A DNA stretch of 64,000 nt from Salinibaculum rarum (GCF_030505615.1 NZ_CP129992.1:992001-1056000), one strand, 5' to 3'; shown: positions 25,880 to 34,802, counted from the stretch's first letter. The notes: generated from the letters alone by a model not told the origin. Numbers and translations: made by a program.

Positions 25880-27136
25880 TCACCCGGAATACCAGCTGGC
25901 GTACTCACGGTGTCGTTCGACGGCGCGTGCGACCGCCTCCTGGTCGAGTAGCCCACGTTCGGTCACCACGCCGTCGATACAGTCCGGCGGCGTCACGTCG
26001 AAGGTGCGATTCAGGACCGTCACTGGTCTGTCGCCGTCGTACACTGCATCGGACTCGCGTGGTTCGAGGTCTATCTCGCCGTCCGGGGAGAGTTTGTCTA
26101 CCGCTGTCGTCACGAACACCTCGATACCTTCGAAGGAACTGCAAATCGCGGCGGCGCGGGTTCCGACCTTGTTGACCACGCGGCCGTCCGCGAGGACGGT
26201 GTCTGCACCGACGAGCAACACGTCGGCGTCCCAGGTTGCGAGTGCGTGGACAAAGCCCGCGTCGGTGGTCAGTGTCACGTCGGTCTCGTCTGCCAGCGAT
26301 TCGGCGACAGCGACACCCTCTCGCCCCGGACGGGACTCGGCGACCAGCACCGCCTCGGGGTCGGCGTACTGTAGCGCCTGGTGGACAGTGCCCGACCGGG
26401 ACAGCGTGGCGACGCGGCGGCCGGTGACGTGGTCGACGGCCCGCTCTGCCGCACGCCGGTCGGCGCTGACCGCCCGCTCGATGGCCGTCGCCGCGACGTG
26501 TTCGACCGGCCGCGCGGTAACTTCCGCTCGCACGGCGTCCATCACGCGGTTGACGCGATTGCGGACGACCGACATTGAAGGGCGAGCGTCGAGCAGCGCC
26601 CTGGCCGTCTCGGCCACCCGCTCGCAGTCGTCGCCCGCCCGTGCTGTGATCGCGGCCTCGTCCCGGAGCACTTCGAGTGCGCGCACGGAGATGTACGCCG
26701 CCCCGTGCTCGCGGTCGGTCGCCACCGTCTCGACGGTCGGCCGCACCCTGTCGTAGGACGTCCAGAGGTCGGGGACCGTCTCGCGGTGGACGATTGCAGT
26801 CGGGGCGACCCACTCGTAGGCGCTGGTCTCCCAGTTTGGTGTCACGTCACGGTGGGCGGCGTCGAAGAGAAACGGATGGACGAGCCAGCGAATCCCGGCC
26901 TGTTCGTCCTCGACGTGGAACGGGTCCCCACGGCGCACGAGGGTCACGTCCGCCTCGGGGTCCATGCCCGTCTCCTCTCGAATCTCTTGGCGGGCGGCCG
27001 CCTCGGGGTCGCCCTCGGCGTGGCCGGCGACTGCACCCCACAAACCCGTGTAGGAACCGACGGTTTCGCTGCGCCGACAGAGCAGGATGGCCCCCTCGTG
27101 GCGCAGAAAACAGGTGACGACCGCCCGCTCTTCCAT
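25880..27136 (-). CDS. NUDIX domain fused to eIF2B/ribose-1,5-bisphosphate isomerase-like domain
   Basis: A 418-residue two-domain protein. Residues 1-130 form a NUDIX domain: GHAEGDPEAAARQEIREETGM is the box after LWGAVA. Residues about 150-418 resemble the eIF2B-alpha/ribose-1,5-bisphosphate isomerase family: RNRVNRVMDAV, ATLSRSGTVHQAL, AESRPGREGVA, LVGADTVLADGRVVNKVGT and VTTAVDKLSP-type text are all visible. A plausible role is nucleotide salvage (a NUDIX that makes a sugar phosphate used by the second half), but this is inference. TTGATAACC about 26 nt before the ATG suggests a leaderless mRNA. Confidence 0.8.
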   Translation of the reverse strand: MEERAVVTCFLRHEGAILLCRRSETVGSYTGLWGAVAGHAEGDPEAAARQEIREETGMDPEADVTLVRRGDPFHVEDEQAGIRWLVHPFLFDAAHRDVTPNWETSAYEWVAPTAIVHRETVPDLWTSYDRVRPTVETVATDREHGAAYISVRALEVLRDEAAITARAGDDCERVAETARALLDARPSMSVVRNRVNRVMDAVRAEVTARPVEHVAATAIERAVSADRRAAERAVDHVTGRRVATLSRSGTVHQALQYADPEAVLVAESRPGREGVAVAESLADETDVTLTTDAGFVHALATWDADVLLVGADTVLADGRVVNKVGTRAAAICSSFEGIEVFVTTAVDKLSPDGEIDLEPRESDAVYDGDRPVTVLNRTFDVTPPDCIDGVVTERGLLDQEAVARAVERHREYASWYSG

Positions 27137-27222
27137 GCGCGCTGGATTGACACGCGCCGGTTATCAACCCATGGGTTTCGTGGTAACGTGGCTCATTAGT
27201 AGTCGGCACGTCCAGGGTGAGT

Positions 27223-27714
27223 ATGGACGTTGCACTCATCTCGGATACGCACATCCCCTCCCGCGCACAGCAGGTTCCTGACACGTTCCGCGAGCGCATC
27301 GAACAGGCAGACCACGTCATCCACGCCGGTGACTTCGACTCGAAGGGCGCGTTCGCAGACATCGACGCGCTGGCCCCACAACTCACTGCAGTCGCCGGGA
27401 ACATGGACCCGCGAATCGGCCTTTCGGCTGTCGCAACCACCGAACTCGGCGGCGTCGAGTTCATCGTCACGCACGGCACTGGCTCGTCTCGCGGGTACGA
27501 ACGACGGGTCGCCACCACCGTCGGCGAGTACGCCGAGACGGACACCGCAGTCGGCGTCTCCGGGCACACCCACGAGGTACTCGACACGACTCACGACGGC
27601 GTGCGTCTGCTGAACCCCGGCAGCGCGACCGGCGCGCAACCGGCCATTCGGGCGACGATGATGACGGCAACCGTGGCGGAGGGGACCATCGACGTCGCGG
27701 TCCACGAGGCGTAG
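27223..27714 (+). CDS. YfcE/MJ0936-type metallophosphoesterase
   Basis: A 163-residue phosphodiesterase of the calcineurin-like superfamily. Metal ligands are in order: DTH at 8-10, HAGDFDS, GNMD, THG and GHTHE. Such small enzymes hydrolyse phosphodiesters such as cyclic nucleotides in vitro; the substrate is unknown. ATG 27223 is preferred to GTG 27217. It diverges from the NUDIX fusion gene by about 90 bases. Confidence 0.87.
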   Translation: MDVALISDTHIPSRAQQVPDTFRERIEQADHVIHAGDFDSKGAFADIDALAPQLTAVAGNMDPRIGLSAVATTELGGVEFIVTHGTGSSRGYERRVATTVGEYAETDTAVGVSGHTHEVLDTTHDGVRLLNPGSATGAQPAIRATMMTATVAEGTIDVAVHEA

Positions 27715-27760
27715 GCTCCGGTTCCGGGCCGCTTTTACTCCCGCACTGCCCAGCACGGGT

Positions 27761-28513
27761 ATGGACGTGTTCGCCGTCGAGGGACTGCCGGAGGTGCAGC
27801 CGGGTGACGACGTGGCCGCACTCGTTGACGAGCAGGTCGACCTCCGCCCGGACGACGTGGTCTGTGTCGCCAGTACCATCGTCTCGAAGGCGGAGGGTCG
27901 GCAGGCCGACCTCGACGACTACGAGGCCGGCGAGCGTGCCCGCTCGATCGCCGAGCGGGTCGGTGCCGCCGCCGACGAGGAGAAAGACCCACGCTTTGCG
28001 CAGGCGGTCATCGACGCCAGCGAGGAACTGCTCATCGACTTCCCCATCATGCTCGCGGTGACGCCGTTCGGTCACATCACCGTCAACGCGGGCATCGACC
28101 GCTCGAACATCCCCGACGCCGACCTGCTCCTGTTGCCGGAGGACCCGGGAGCGAGTGCACAGGCGCTCCATGACCGACTGGACGCCCGCGTCGTCGTCAC
28201 CGACACCTCCGGCCGGCCGTTCCGCTACGGACAGCGCGGCGTCGCCCTCGGCTGGGCCGGCCTCCCTGCCGCCCGCGACTGGCGCGGCGAACACGACCGG
28301 GAGGGCAAGGAACTCACCGCGACGGTTCAGGCCGTCGTGGACGAACTCGCCGCCGCTGCGAACCTCGTCACCGGTGAGGGCGACGGTGGCACTCCCGTCG
28401 CCGTCGTCCGTGACTGGGAGTTTGGCGCCCACGAGGGCAGCGACGACCTGTTTCGCAAACCGGAAGACGACATCGTCCGGCGCGCGCTCACCGCCTGGGA
28501 GGACACAGCATGA
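27761..28513 (+). CDS. cofE: Coenzyme F420:L-glutamate ligase
   Basis: Adds gamma-linked glutamates to F420-0 with GTP. The 250-residue protein shows CVASTIVSKAEGR near the N-terminus, AVTPFGHITVNAGIDRSNIP and VVVTDTSGRPFRYGQ with GVALGWAGLP, the expected CofE segments. Mature F420 is the hydride carrier used by the enzyme encoded by the next gene, whose ATG overlaps the cofE stop (ATGA). The pair cofE-mer fits co-expression. Confidence 0.94.
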   Translation: MDVFAVEGLPEVQPGDDVAALVDEQVDLRPDDVVCVASTIVSKAEGRQADLDDYEAGERARSIAERVGAAADEEKDPRFAQAVIDASEELLIDFPIMLAVTPFGHITVNAGIDRSNIPDADLLLLPEDPGASAQALHDRLDARVVVTDTSGRPFRYGQRGVALGWAGLPAARDWRGEHDREGKELTATVQAVVDELAAAANLVTGEGDGGTPVAVVRDWEFGAHEGSDDLFRKPEDDIVRRALTAWEDTA

Positions 28514-29487
28514 TTGGACTCGAACTCACCCCCGAACACCCCGTCTCGGAACTCTCGGCGCTTGCGGTCCGGGCCGAAGAGGCGGGCTTCGATACGGTCT
28601 TTGCTAGTCATCACTACAACAACCGCGACGAGTTCGTCGCGCTCGCGGACATCGCCCGCGCCACCGACGAGGTACGCCTCGGCCCGGGTATCACGAACCC
28701 CTACGAGACCCACCCCGTGACACTGGCGTCACGGGCGGCGACGCTCGACGAACTCGCTGACGGTCGGGGCGTCTTCGGCGTCGGCGCCGGTGACCGCTCG
28801 ACGCTCTCGAATCTCGGCTACGACGACGAGCGCCCGCTCCGACGCGTCCTCGAGACAATGCAGGTCGCGCGTCGTCTCTGGGACGGCGAGCGCGTCGACC
28901 ACGACGGCACCTTCCGTGCCGACGACGCCGGCCTGAACTACGACGCCCGCCGGCTTCCGGTCTACGTCGGCGCGCAGGGCCCGGACATGACCCGGATGGC
29001 CGCCAAGTACGCCGACGGCGTCCTCTTTAACGGCTCGCATCCCCGCGACATCGAGTGGGCCAGCGACCGGGTCGCGGAGGGACTCGATGCCCGTCCCGAC
29101 CACCGGGGTGAGTTCGACTTTGCCGCCTACGCAAGCGTCAGCGTCGCCGAGGACGCCGACGACGCACGCGAGGCCGCACGTCCACCGGTCGCCTTCATCG
29201 CCGGGAGCGCGCCGCCGCCGGTTCTTGACCGCCACGACCTCGACCACGAGCGGGCCAGTGACATCGGCGAGGCAATCGCTAGCGGGGAGTTCAACGAGGC
29301 GTTTGGACTGGTCACGCCAGCGATGATAGATGCATTCTGTATCGCTGGCACACCTGAAACAGTCGAGTCGAGGGTAAAAGCAGTGATGGACGCGGCCGAC
29401 AGCGTCGTCATCGGGTCGCCGCTGGGGCCGGACTTAGAGACCGCTATTGACCTGGCTGGCGAGGCTGTCCGCCGGGCTCTGGCGTGA
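28510..29487 (+). CDS. mer: F420-dependent methylene-tetrahydromethanopterin reductase-like (LLM class)
   Basis: Bacterial-luciferase-like TIM barrel of 325 residues. It probably reduces a methylene-tetrahydropterin with F420H2; haloarchaea use it in folate or C1 metabolism although they make no methane. Visible motifs are ASHHYNNRDEF near 35, LGPGITNPYETHP near 60, FGVGAGDRSTL and YVGAQGPDMTRMAAK. Position directly after cofE supports F420 as cosubstrate. Other LLM-class F420 oxidoreductases remain possible. Confidence 0.85.
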   Translation: MIGLELTPEHPVSELSALAVRAEEAGFDTVFASHHYNNRDEFVALADIARATDEVRLGPGITNPYETHPVTLASRAATLDELADGRGVFGVGAGDRSTLSNLGYDDERPLRRVLETMQVARRLWDGERVDHDGTFRADDAGLNYDARRLPVYVGAQGPDMTRMAAKYADGVLFNGSHPRDIEWASDRVAEGLDARPDHRGEFDFAAYASVSVAEDADDAREAARPPVAFIAGSAPPPVLDRHDLDHERASDIGEAIASGEFNEAFGLVTPAMIDAFCIAGTPETVESRVKAVMDAADSVVIGSPLGPDLETAIDLAGEAVRRALA

Positions 29488-29728
29488 ACAGGTCAGCGAT
29501 AGAGCCAAGCGTCAGCAGCGTGAAATAGCCCACAGACAGGACGACGAAGGCGCTGCCGAAGACGAGCATGAGTGCACCGAGTGGGTCGTGCATCGCCACG
29601 TCGACGAACTTGCCAGGCATGTCCAGAATGCTCTGGAACAACTCTCTGATGAACATATCCGGGTGTTTTGCCCCGTGGTACTTGTGTGCTTCTATACAGT
29701 CGACATTCCAGTGGCGCCGCTCCGACAT
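29444..29728 (-). CDS. Small membrane protein with N-terminal Cys/His residues
   Basis: A 94-residue protein beginning MSERRHWNVDCIEAHKYHG and containing one long hydrophobic stretch (about 50-75). Its 3' end overlaps the end of mer on the opposite strand by 44 bases. It is divergent from the Zn-ribbon gene at 29760 with 31 bases between start codons. No family is recognised. Confidence 0.65.
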   Translation of the reverse strand: MSERRHWNVDCIEAHKYHGAKHPDMFIRELFQSILDMPGKFVDVAMHDPLGALMLVFGSAFVVLSVGYFTLLTLGSIADLFTPEPGGQPRQPGQ

Positions 29729-29759
29729 CGCTAAGGGTCGTGCGCCCGCTCGCTGTGGT

Positions 29760-30068
29760 ATGGACGAGACCTCGCTCGACGACTTTCTCTCCGAGGACGA
29801 CAGCGAGGAGCGTGCCACAGCCGACGGGGACGCGTCGGCTACAGACGCCACAGACACAGCGGACGCGACGAACGAGGCCGACACAGCAGATTCGGATGTA
29901 GAACGTGCAGACGACGAGCCACCGGAAGACGGCGACGCTGTCGAACCGGCACAGACGACCTCGAGATGGGACGCCGACGGTGTCGTCTGCACCGAGTGTG
30001 GTGACTCGACCGAGCGGGGCTGGGAATCACAGACTGGGCTGGTCTGTGCCGCGTGCAAAGAGTGGTAG
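29760..30068 (+). CDS. Small acidic protein with C-terminal zinc ribbon
   Basis: A 102-residue protein: about 70 residues of Asp/Glu/Thr/Ala-rich disordered tail, then a compact zinc ribbon VCTECGDSTERGW...VCAACKEW with two CxxC pairs at the very C-terminus. Similar tail-ribbon proteins are common in Halobacteria (DUF7573-type, from memory) and are of unknown role. Confidence 0.7.
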   Translation: MDETSLDDFLSEDDSEERATADGDASATDATDTADATNEADTADSDVERADDEPPEDGDAVEPAQTTSRWDADGVVCTECGDSTERGWESQTGLVCAACKEW

Positions 30069-30206
30069 TTCTCTCTGTCTTTGCGTCTCTCTGTCGTCCC
30101 TCGCTGGCACTGACCGAGACTGGGCCAGAATCCGGTGGGATATTCGACTCGCGTGCCCGTCTGCGCCGGGCGTAGCGGGGGCTCGCGGCCTGGGGTCCCG
30201 ACAGTG

Positions 30207-30213
30207 TTTAATA
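30207..30213 (+). promoter_or_regulatory. TATA box of the SUI1 transcript
   Basis: TTTAATA centred 29 nt before ATG 30239. Transcription is expected to begin at the uORF start codon. Confidence 0.6.
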
Positions 30214-30238
30214 GGTTGATTTCGTACGGCGAACTGTA

Positions 30239-30337
30239 ATGTCGGAAGTCTGCTCGCTATCCAAGGCGAGTACACCACAAGTCCTCGGCTACAGCTTGCC
30301 AAGTGACCAGCGACGACTTGCGAGGGACCATGTCTGA
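30239..30337 (+). CDS. Leaderless uORF overlapping the SUI1 start
   Basis: A 32-codon ORF that begins at the predicted transcription start. Its first six residues, MSEVCS, are the same as the first six residues of SUI1, but with different codons. It then reads on in another frame and stops at TGA 30335-30337, eight bases inside the SUI1 gene. Only the first 18 bases resemble the SUI1 start. It may be a regulatory ORF or a decayed duplication of the start of the gene. Confidence 0.45.
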   Translation: MSEVCSLSKASTPQVLGYSLPSDQRRLARDHV

Positions 30338-30623
30338 GGTCTGCTCGACGTGCGGACTACCAGAGGAGCTTTGCGTTTGTGAGGACGTCGCCAAAGACTC
30401 TCAGGAAATCACTGTCCGCATCGACGAGCGTCGCTACGGGAAAGAGGTGACCATCATCGAGGGGTTCGACCCAAGCGATGTCGACATGGATAGTCTGTCG
30501 TCCGACTTGAAATCCAAGTTCGCCTGTGGCGGCACTGTCGGCGACGGACAGATCGAACTCCAGGGGAACCACACTGGCCGCGTCGAGGACTTCCTCCGGG
30601 ACAAGGGCTTCAACGTCGCCTGA
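30330..30623 (+). CDS. Translation initiation factor SUI1/aIF1
   Basis: A 97-residue aIF1 that monitors start-codon choice on the small ribosomal subunit. An N-terminal zinc-like [15 protein letters not shown] is followed by the SUI1 beta-sheet: [20 protein letters not shown], then [21 protein letters not shown] and [12 protein letters not shown] 30330 (MSEVCSTC) is preferred; an in-frame GTG at 30303 lies upstream. The start overlaps a uORF, so its translation may depend on re-initiation or leaky selection. Confidence 0.93.
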   Translation: MSEVCSTCGLPEELCVCEDVAKDSQEITVRIDERRYGKEVTIIEGFDPSDVDMDSLSSDLKSKFACGGTVGDGQIELQGNHTGRVEDFLRDKGFNVA

Positions 30624-30733
30624 CGACCTGGTCTGTTCTGTCGAGATAGCAGCAACGTAGCTCTGACTCTGTGACTCAATCGTGTCGCAAAGCTTTGTTG
30701 CTGTGGGGTGAGGTCGCGGTAGAGGCTCCGATA

Positions 30734-30822
30734 GCACCTGCGAGCGGTGCGAGGCGCGAGCAACGTGAGCGCCTCGGAAGTGCGAACGGGCGCAAAGTGC
30801 CCGTGAGCGCTTTACCGAGCGC
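30734..30822 (+). repeat. Run of short GC-rich hairpins
   Basis: Four perfect inverted repeats follow one another: GCACC/GGTGC (30734-30750), GAGGCGC/GCGCCTC (30751-30775), ACGGGC/GCCCGT (30786-30804) and GCGCT/AGCGC (30807-30822). Several contain GCGAGC-like text. They fill the gene-free stretch between the SUI1 and engB genes. Repeated GCGAGC palindromes are seen again inside riboflavin synthase. Confidence 0.7.
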
Positions 30823-30841
30823 GAGCGGCTTTTTCACTATG

Positions 30842-30904
30842 TTTTTTCGGCAAGCGGTGCGCCGCGAGCCGAAGGCTCGCGTGCGATACCCGTAGCCGAA
30901 AAAA
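30842..30904. terminator. Bidirectional terminator between SUI1 and engB
   Basis: Perfect 10-bp outer arms TTTTTTCGGC (30842-30851) and GCCGAAAAAA (30895-30904) enclose an 8-bp inner hairpin CGCGAGCC/GGCTCGCG (30863-30881). It lies between two convergent genes, 6 bases from the engB stop. The T/A-rich outer arms put a U-run at the end of the hairpin in both transcription directions. Confidence 0.75.
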
Positions 30905-30910
30905 GTAGTC

Positions 30911-31528
30911 TTAGAAGAACTGAAACAGGTCGTCCCGCTCTGCCTCGTGGAGGTGGTGTCGAACGGCCTCGGTAAGCGCCGAGATGTTCCCTCGTTTGGC
31001 GCTGATGGGTGCGATGGTGTCTTGCCACTGTTTCCACGGTGGGACGAGGCCGAGGCGGTCACAGATTGCATCGAGGCGCTCGTCTTCGTCGTCGACTTTG
31101 TCCATCTTGTTGACGGCCACGACGGGTGGAATCCCCACGTCTCTGAGGAAGTGAAACAGTTCGACGTCGTGTGGGATCTCGTCGGGCCCGGAGTGGCGGT
31201 CGATGATGTCGACGGCGGCTTTCCCATCGAGGACGAGCACGCCGGCGAGAATCTCGTCGGCGTGGGCCTCGACGTACTGCACCACGTCGGTCTTGATTTG
31301 CTCGCGGGCTTCCTCGGGGACGCCTTTCATGAAGCCAAAGCCGGGGAGGTCAGTGAGGACGAAGTCGGGGCCGGTCCAGTCGTAGTGGTTGGGCTGGCGA
31401 GTCACGCCGGGGCGCTGGCCGGTGTCGAAGGTGTGGCCGGTCAACTCCCGCATCAGCGTGGACTTGCCGACGTTTGACCGCCCCAGGAGGACGACCTCGC
31501 TCCCTCGGTCCGGTCGTGTGTCGAACAT
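30911..31528 (-). CDS. engB: GTP-binding protein EngB (YihA family)
   Basis: TrmE-Era-type GTPase of 205 residues that assists ribosome assembly. G1 is GRSNVGKST near 16-24, G2 lies in RPGVTRQP, G3 in [10 protein letters not shown]4 is VNKMDK and G5 is ISAKRGN. It has no extra domain and is of normal length. Archaeal orthologues are annotated EngB by this pattern. Confidence 0.92.
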   Translation of the reverse strand: MFDTRPDRGSEVVLLGRSNVGKSTLMRELTGHTFDTGQRPGVTRQPNHYDWTGPDFVLTDLPGFGFMKGVPEEAREQIKTDVVQYVEAHADEILAGVLVLDGKAAVDIIDRHSGPDEIPHDVELFHFLRDVGIPPVVAVNKMDKVDDEDERLDAICDRLGLVPPWKQWQDTIAPISAKRGNISALTEAVRHHLHEAERDDLFQFF

Positions 31529-31593
31529 ACACCGGATTGACCGCCGACGGCGAAAACCTCCGCGGTTTGGCTCCTCTCCAGTGTGGCACCCGC

Positions 31594-31845
31594 TCAGGAC
31601 CCGTCGCCGTGTTTACGGTACCAGACTTTCTCGCCGACCGGCGAGTCGTCCGCGTCGAGGTCCAGCCGGCCGACAAACAGGTCCTGCACAGCCAGGGTGA
31701 CGGTGAGGTCGACACTGTCTCCCTGTTGGGTTTCGACAGTGACCACGCAGTGGCCGTCCTGCTGGCGCAGGTTCTGGATGGTCCCGACGCTCCAGCGGTC
31801 GGTGTGGTGGCTCGGCTCGCGTGCGTGGATGCGGTCGTGGGTCAT
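31594..31845 (-). CDS. Small conserved haloarchaeal protein
   Basis: An 83-residue basic-to-neutral protein with a beta-rich core ([22 protein letters not shown] and [17 protein letters not shown]). It may be a small OB-like fold. No motif or partner is clear. It is on the same strand as engB, 66 bases upstream. Confidence 0.6.
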   Translation of the reverse strand: MTHDRIHAREPSHHTDRWSVGTIQNLRQQDGHCVVTVETQQGDSVDLTVTLAVQDLFVGRLDLDADDSPVGEKVWYRKHGDGS

Positions 31846-31934
31846 ACCCCAACTACGGCAGAACGGAGTAAGCGTTTGTCCCTACTGACCGACTGACGCA
31901 AGCACTTTTGTCCCCGCCAGCCGAGCACGAAGAC

Positions 31935-33233
31935 GTGCGACTCGTACAGGTCACCATCCCGTCGGGTAAACGCCAGACGATTCTCTCGACACTCGACGAC
32001 GAGGGGGTCGATTACGTGGTCGCCGACGAGACCAGCGGCCGGGAGTACGCGGCCGTCGCGTACTTTCCGCTGCCGACCAACGCGGTCGAGCCGATACTGG
32101 AGTCGCTTCGGGACGCCGGACTGGGCGACGACGCGTTCACGGTCGTCGTCGAGGCCAACACGGTCGTCTCACGACGCTTCGAGGAGCTCCAAGAGCGGTA
32201 CGCCGAGGAGGAAGACGAGGGACGTATCGCGCGCGAGGAACTGACCGCGTCTGCGAGTGACCTCGCACCGACACTCGAGGTCTACGTCGTCATGACCGTG
32301 GTGAGTGCCTTGATTGCGACGGCTGGACTCTTGCTCGACTCCCCGGCTGTCGTCGTCGGGTCGATGGTCATCGCACCGCTGGTCGGGCCGGCGATGGCCG
32401 CCAGCGTCGGGACGGTCGTTAACGACCACGACCTCTTTTCGCGGGGCGTTCGCCTCCAGATTGGCGGGCTCGTGCTGGCGATTGTCACCGCGGCGCTGTT
32501 TGCACTCGTCGTCCGGTACAGCAACCTGATTCCGCCGCTGGCGGACGTGACGACCATCCCGGAGATACGCGAGCGCATCGCGCCGGACTTTCTGTCGCTG
32601 GTCGTCGCTGTCGGTGCCGGTGTCGCTGGTGTCGTGAGTCTCACTTCCGGCGTGTCCACCGCGCTCGTGGGCGTGATGATTGCCGTGGCGCTGATCCCGC
32701 CGGCGGCGACGGTCGGCATCGGACTCGCGTGGGGCGCACCGCTCGTGGCGGTCGGGTCGGGCGTTCTGTTGCTCGTGAACGTCCTCTCTATCAACCTCGC
32801 GGCGCTGGTCGTGCTCTGGTACAGCGGCTACCGTCCCGAACACTGGTTTCGTGAGGGAGACGCACGGCAGGCGACTATCAAGCGCATCGCGACGCTTGCC
32901 GTCGCCATCGTCGTCCTGTCGGCGTTTCTCGGCGGTGTCACCTACGACTCCTACACGCAGGCGACGACGACCGAACAGATAACAGCGGATGCCGAGGCCG
33001 CTGTCGCCGTGGCAAACGAGGACACAGCGTTCGAAATGACTGTCCTCGACGTGGAGGTCCAACATACCAACACGGCGCTGTTCCAGGAACCACAACGAGT
33101 CATCGTCACTATCGGTATCCCGCCCGGCCAGTCCATGTCCGGGTTGTCGCCCGAAATCGACGCCCGCGTCGAGCGGACGACGGGACAGAGTATCGTGACT
33201 GAGGTCCGGTACGTCACGACCGAGACTGCCTAG
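31935..33233 (+). CDS. TIGR00341/DUF389 family membrane protein
   Basis: A 432-residue protein with a soluble N-terminal domain (MRLVQVTIPSGKRQ onward, ACT-like in shape), seven or so membrane helices in the middle (LLLDSPAVVVGSMVIAPLVGP, with the conserved S-x-x-V-x-x-S-M-x-x-x-P) and a final soluble beta domain. The family is unassigned. GTG 31935 is taken as start because homologues begin MRLVQV; TTG 31908 is the alternative. Confidence 0.82.
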   Translation: MRLVQVTIPSGKRQTILSTLDDEGVDYVVADETSGREYAAVAYFPLPTNAVEPILESLRDAGLGDDAFTVVVEANTVVSRRFEELQERYAEEEDEGRIAREELTASASDLAPTLEVYVVMTVVSALIATAGLLLDSPAVVVGSMVIAPLVGPAMAASVGTVVNDHDLFSRGVRLQIGGLVLAIVTAALFALVVRYSNLIPPLADVTTIPEIRERIAPDFLSLVVAVGAGVAGVVSLTSGVSTALVGVMIAVALIPPAATVGIGLAWGAPLVAVGSGVLLLVNVLSINLAALVVLWYSGYRPEHWFREGDARQATIKRIATLAVAIVVLSAFLGGVTYDSYTQATTTEQITADAEAAVAVANEDTAFEMTVLDVEVQHTNTALFQEPQRVIVTIGIPPGQSMSGLSPEIDARVERTTGQSIVTEVRYVTTETA

Positions 33234-33377
33234 CGAACAGACGGCACGTATCGGCGACGAAACAGGTGTGCCGTGCTATCGCGACCCTGTCCCGTCTGAC
33301 TGGTCAGGACACGCGCGTGGCTGGTCGCTCGATTCCGGATAAATGTTCGTACGGCGGGTGCCGATTCGGCCGGACAA

Positions 33378-34340
33378 CTACTCGTCGAAGGGAAACTCCG
33401 GTTCGTAGCCGACTGCGTCGATGGCGGCGGCAAGCACTGCCTCGACGTTTTCCGATTCGGTGACGCTCATGTAGTGGTCGGCCTCGACCTCGCGTGAGCG
33501 GTCTGCCTTGTTGCAAATCGTCAGGACGGGAGCCGAAAACCGACCAGAGATGTCGTCGCGCAGTTCCAGTTGGTCAGCGAGCGGGTAGCCACACTCGCCG
33601 CTGGCGTCGACCAGCACGAGCACGGCGTCGGCGGCGTGTTCGAGTGCGCTGACGGCCTGTGACTCGATTTCGTTGCGGTCCTCCGGTGGTCTGTCGAGCA
33701 GCCCCGGCGTGTCCACGAGCTGATAGCGGATGTGGTCGCGCTCGACGTGACCGACGTGGATTTCCGTGGTCGTGAAGGGGTAGCTTGCCGTCTCGTTGCT
33801 GGCGCGGGTGACGGTGTTGACGAAGGTTGACTTCCCGACGTTGGGATAGCCCGCGACGACGATTGTGGGTTCGTCCGGGCGGATGTCTGGCAGTTTTCGC
33901 AACTCTTCGCGCGCCTCTTTGAGCGCGTCGATGTCGGACTCGACTTCCTCGACGACGTCGGCCAGTCGGGCAAACGCCTGCTTGCGGAGTTTGCGCGCGG
34001 TGTCGACGTCGCCCTGCAGGCGACTCTCGTACTCTTTGCGGATGTCGGTCGCCTTCCGGCTGGCCCACATCAGTTCGTTGAGGTGCTGGCGCATCTCGCC
34101 GACCTCGCTGAGGGCGTCGGCGAGTTCGTAGTAGAAGGGGTCGAGTTCGGCAAAGTCCGGCCATCCGGTGACGACGTTTTCCAGGTTGTCCGAGACGATA
34201 TTGGCGGCGGTCATCAGCATCGACTGCTGGGCCTCGAACCCGGATTTGGCGCGGCCGGCGCGGGAGGCTCGGGAGAAGGCCTTGTCGACGAGCTCGTCGG
34301 CAGTGAGCATCGTCGGGAGGTCCTCGAACGGCTGACTCAT
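33378..34340 (-). CDS. Nog1-like GTPase
   Basis: A 320-residue GTPase of the Obg/Nog1 group, likely in large-subunit assembly. A helical N-terminal domain (SRASRAGRAKSG, then LENVVTGWPDF) precedes the G domain: GYPNVGKST, SYPFTTTEIHVGHV, DTPGLLDRP and NKADRS. The archaeal form is shorter than the eukaryotic Nog1 and lacks its C-terminal extension. Stand-alone gene. Confidence 0.88.
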   Translation of the reverse strand: MSQPFEDLPTMLTADELVDKAFSRASRAGRAKSGFEAQQSMLMTAANIVSDNLENVVTGWPDFAELDPFYYELADALSEVGEMRQHLNELMWASRKATDIRKEYESRLQGDVDTARKLRKQAFARLADVVEEVESDIDALKEAREELRKLPDIRPDEPTIVVAGYPNVGKSTFVNTVTRASNETASYPFTTTEIHVGHVERDHIRYQLVDTPGLLDRPPEDRNEIESQAVSALEHAADAVLVLVDASGECGYPLADQLELRDDISGRFSAPVLTICNKADRSREVEADHYMSVTESENVEAVLAAAIDAVGYEPEFPFDE

Positions 34341-34433
34341 TGCACCCGAGTAAACGGCCAGGGGGTAAAAGGGCGTTCGTTACAGTTCGCGGCGGGCCAA
34401 CACTGTCTTGCTGCTTGGCGGGCAACGAACTGT

Positions 34434-34796
34434 ATGACCAACTGGCGTGCCGTCCTGCTTGGCTTTCTCGTCGGTATCGTCGCCGGACTGTTCGCGTTTG
34501 CCCTCCCCGTCATCGGTCACGTCGGCGCCGGACTGATTGCCGGCTTCGCGGCGGGCATCCTCGCGGGCGGTGGCCTCCTCAGCGGCGCGTGGCACGGACT
34601 GCTGGCTGGGGCACTCGACGGACTCGCACTCGCGGTCATCGTTGGACTGTTCGGCGCAACGCTTGGGCTCGCTGCCGGCGGTCCCGTCGGCGGACTGCTC
34701 GGCGGTGCCAGCGTCTTCGTCGTCGGCGTCGTCATCGCCTTCGTCTTCGCCCTCGACAGCGCAGTCGGGGGCGCCGTCGGTGGTTTCTTCGGCTAA
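34434..34796 (+). CDS. Small glycine-rich membrane protein (DUF5518-like)
   Basis: A 120-residue membrane protein with about four helices rich in small residues (AGLIAGFAAGILAGGGLL, GLAAGGPVGGLLGG). GxxxG repeats fit tight helix packing. Similar small haloarchaeal proteins are listed as DUF5518, from memory. No functional clue; it is divergent from the Nog1-like gene. Confidence 0.7.
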   Translation: MTNWRAVLLGFLVGIVAGLFAFALPVIGHVGAGLIAGFAAGILAGGGLLSGAWHGLLAGALDGLALAVIVGLFGATLGLAAGGPVGGLLGGASVFVVGVVIAFVFALDSAVGGAVGGFFG

Positions 34797-34802
34797 ACCG
34801 CT

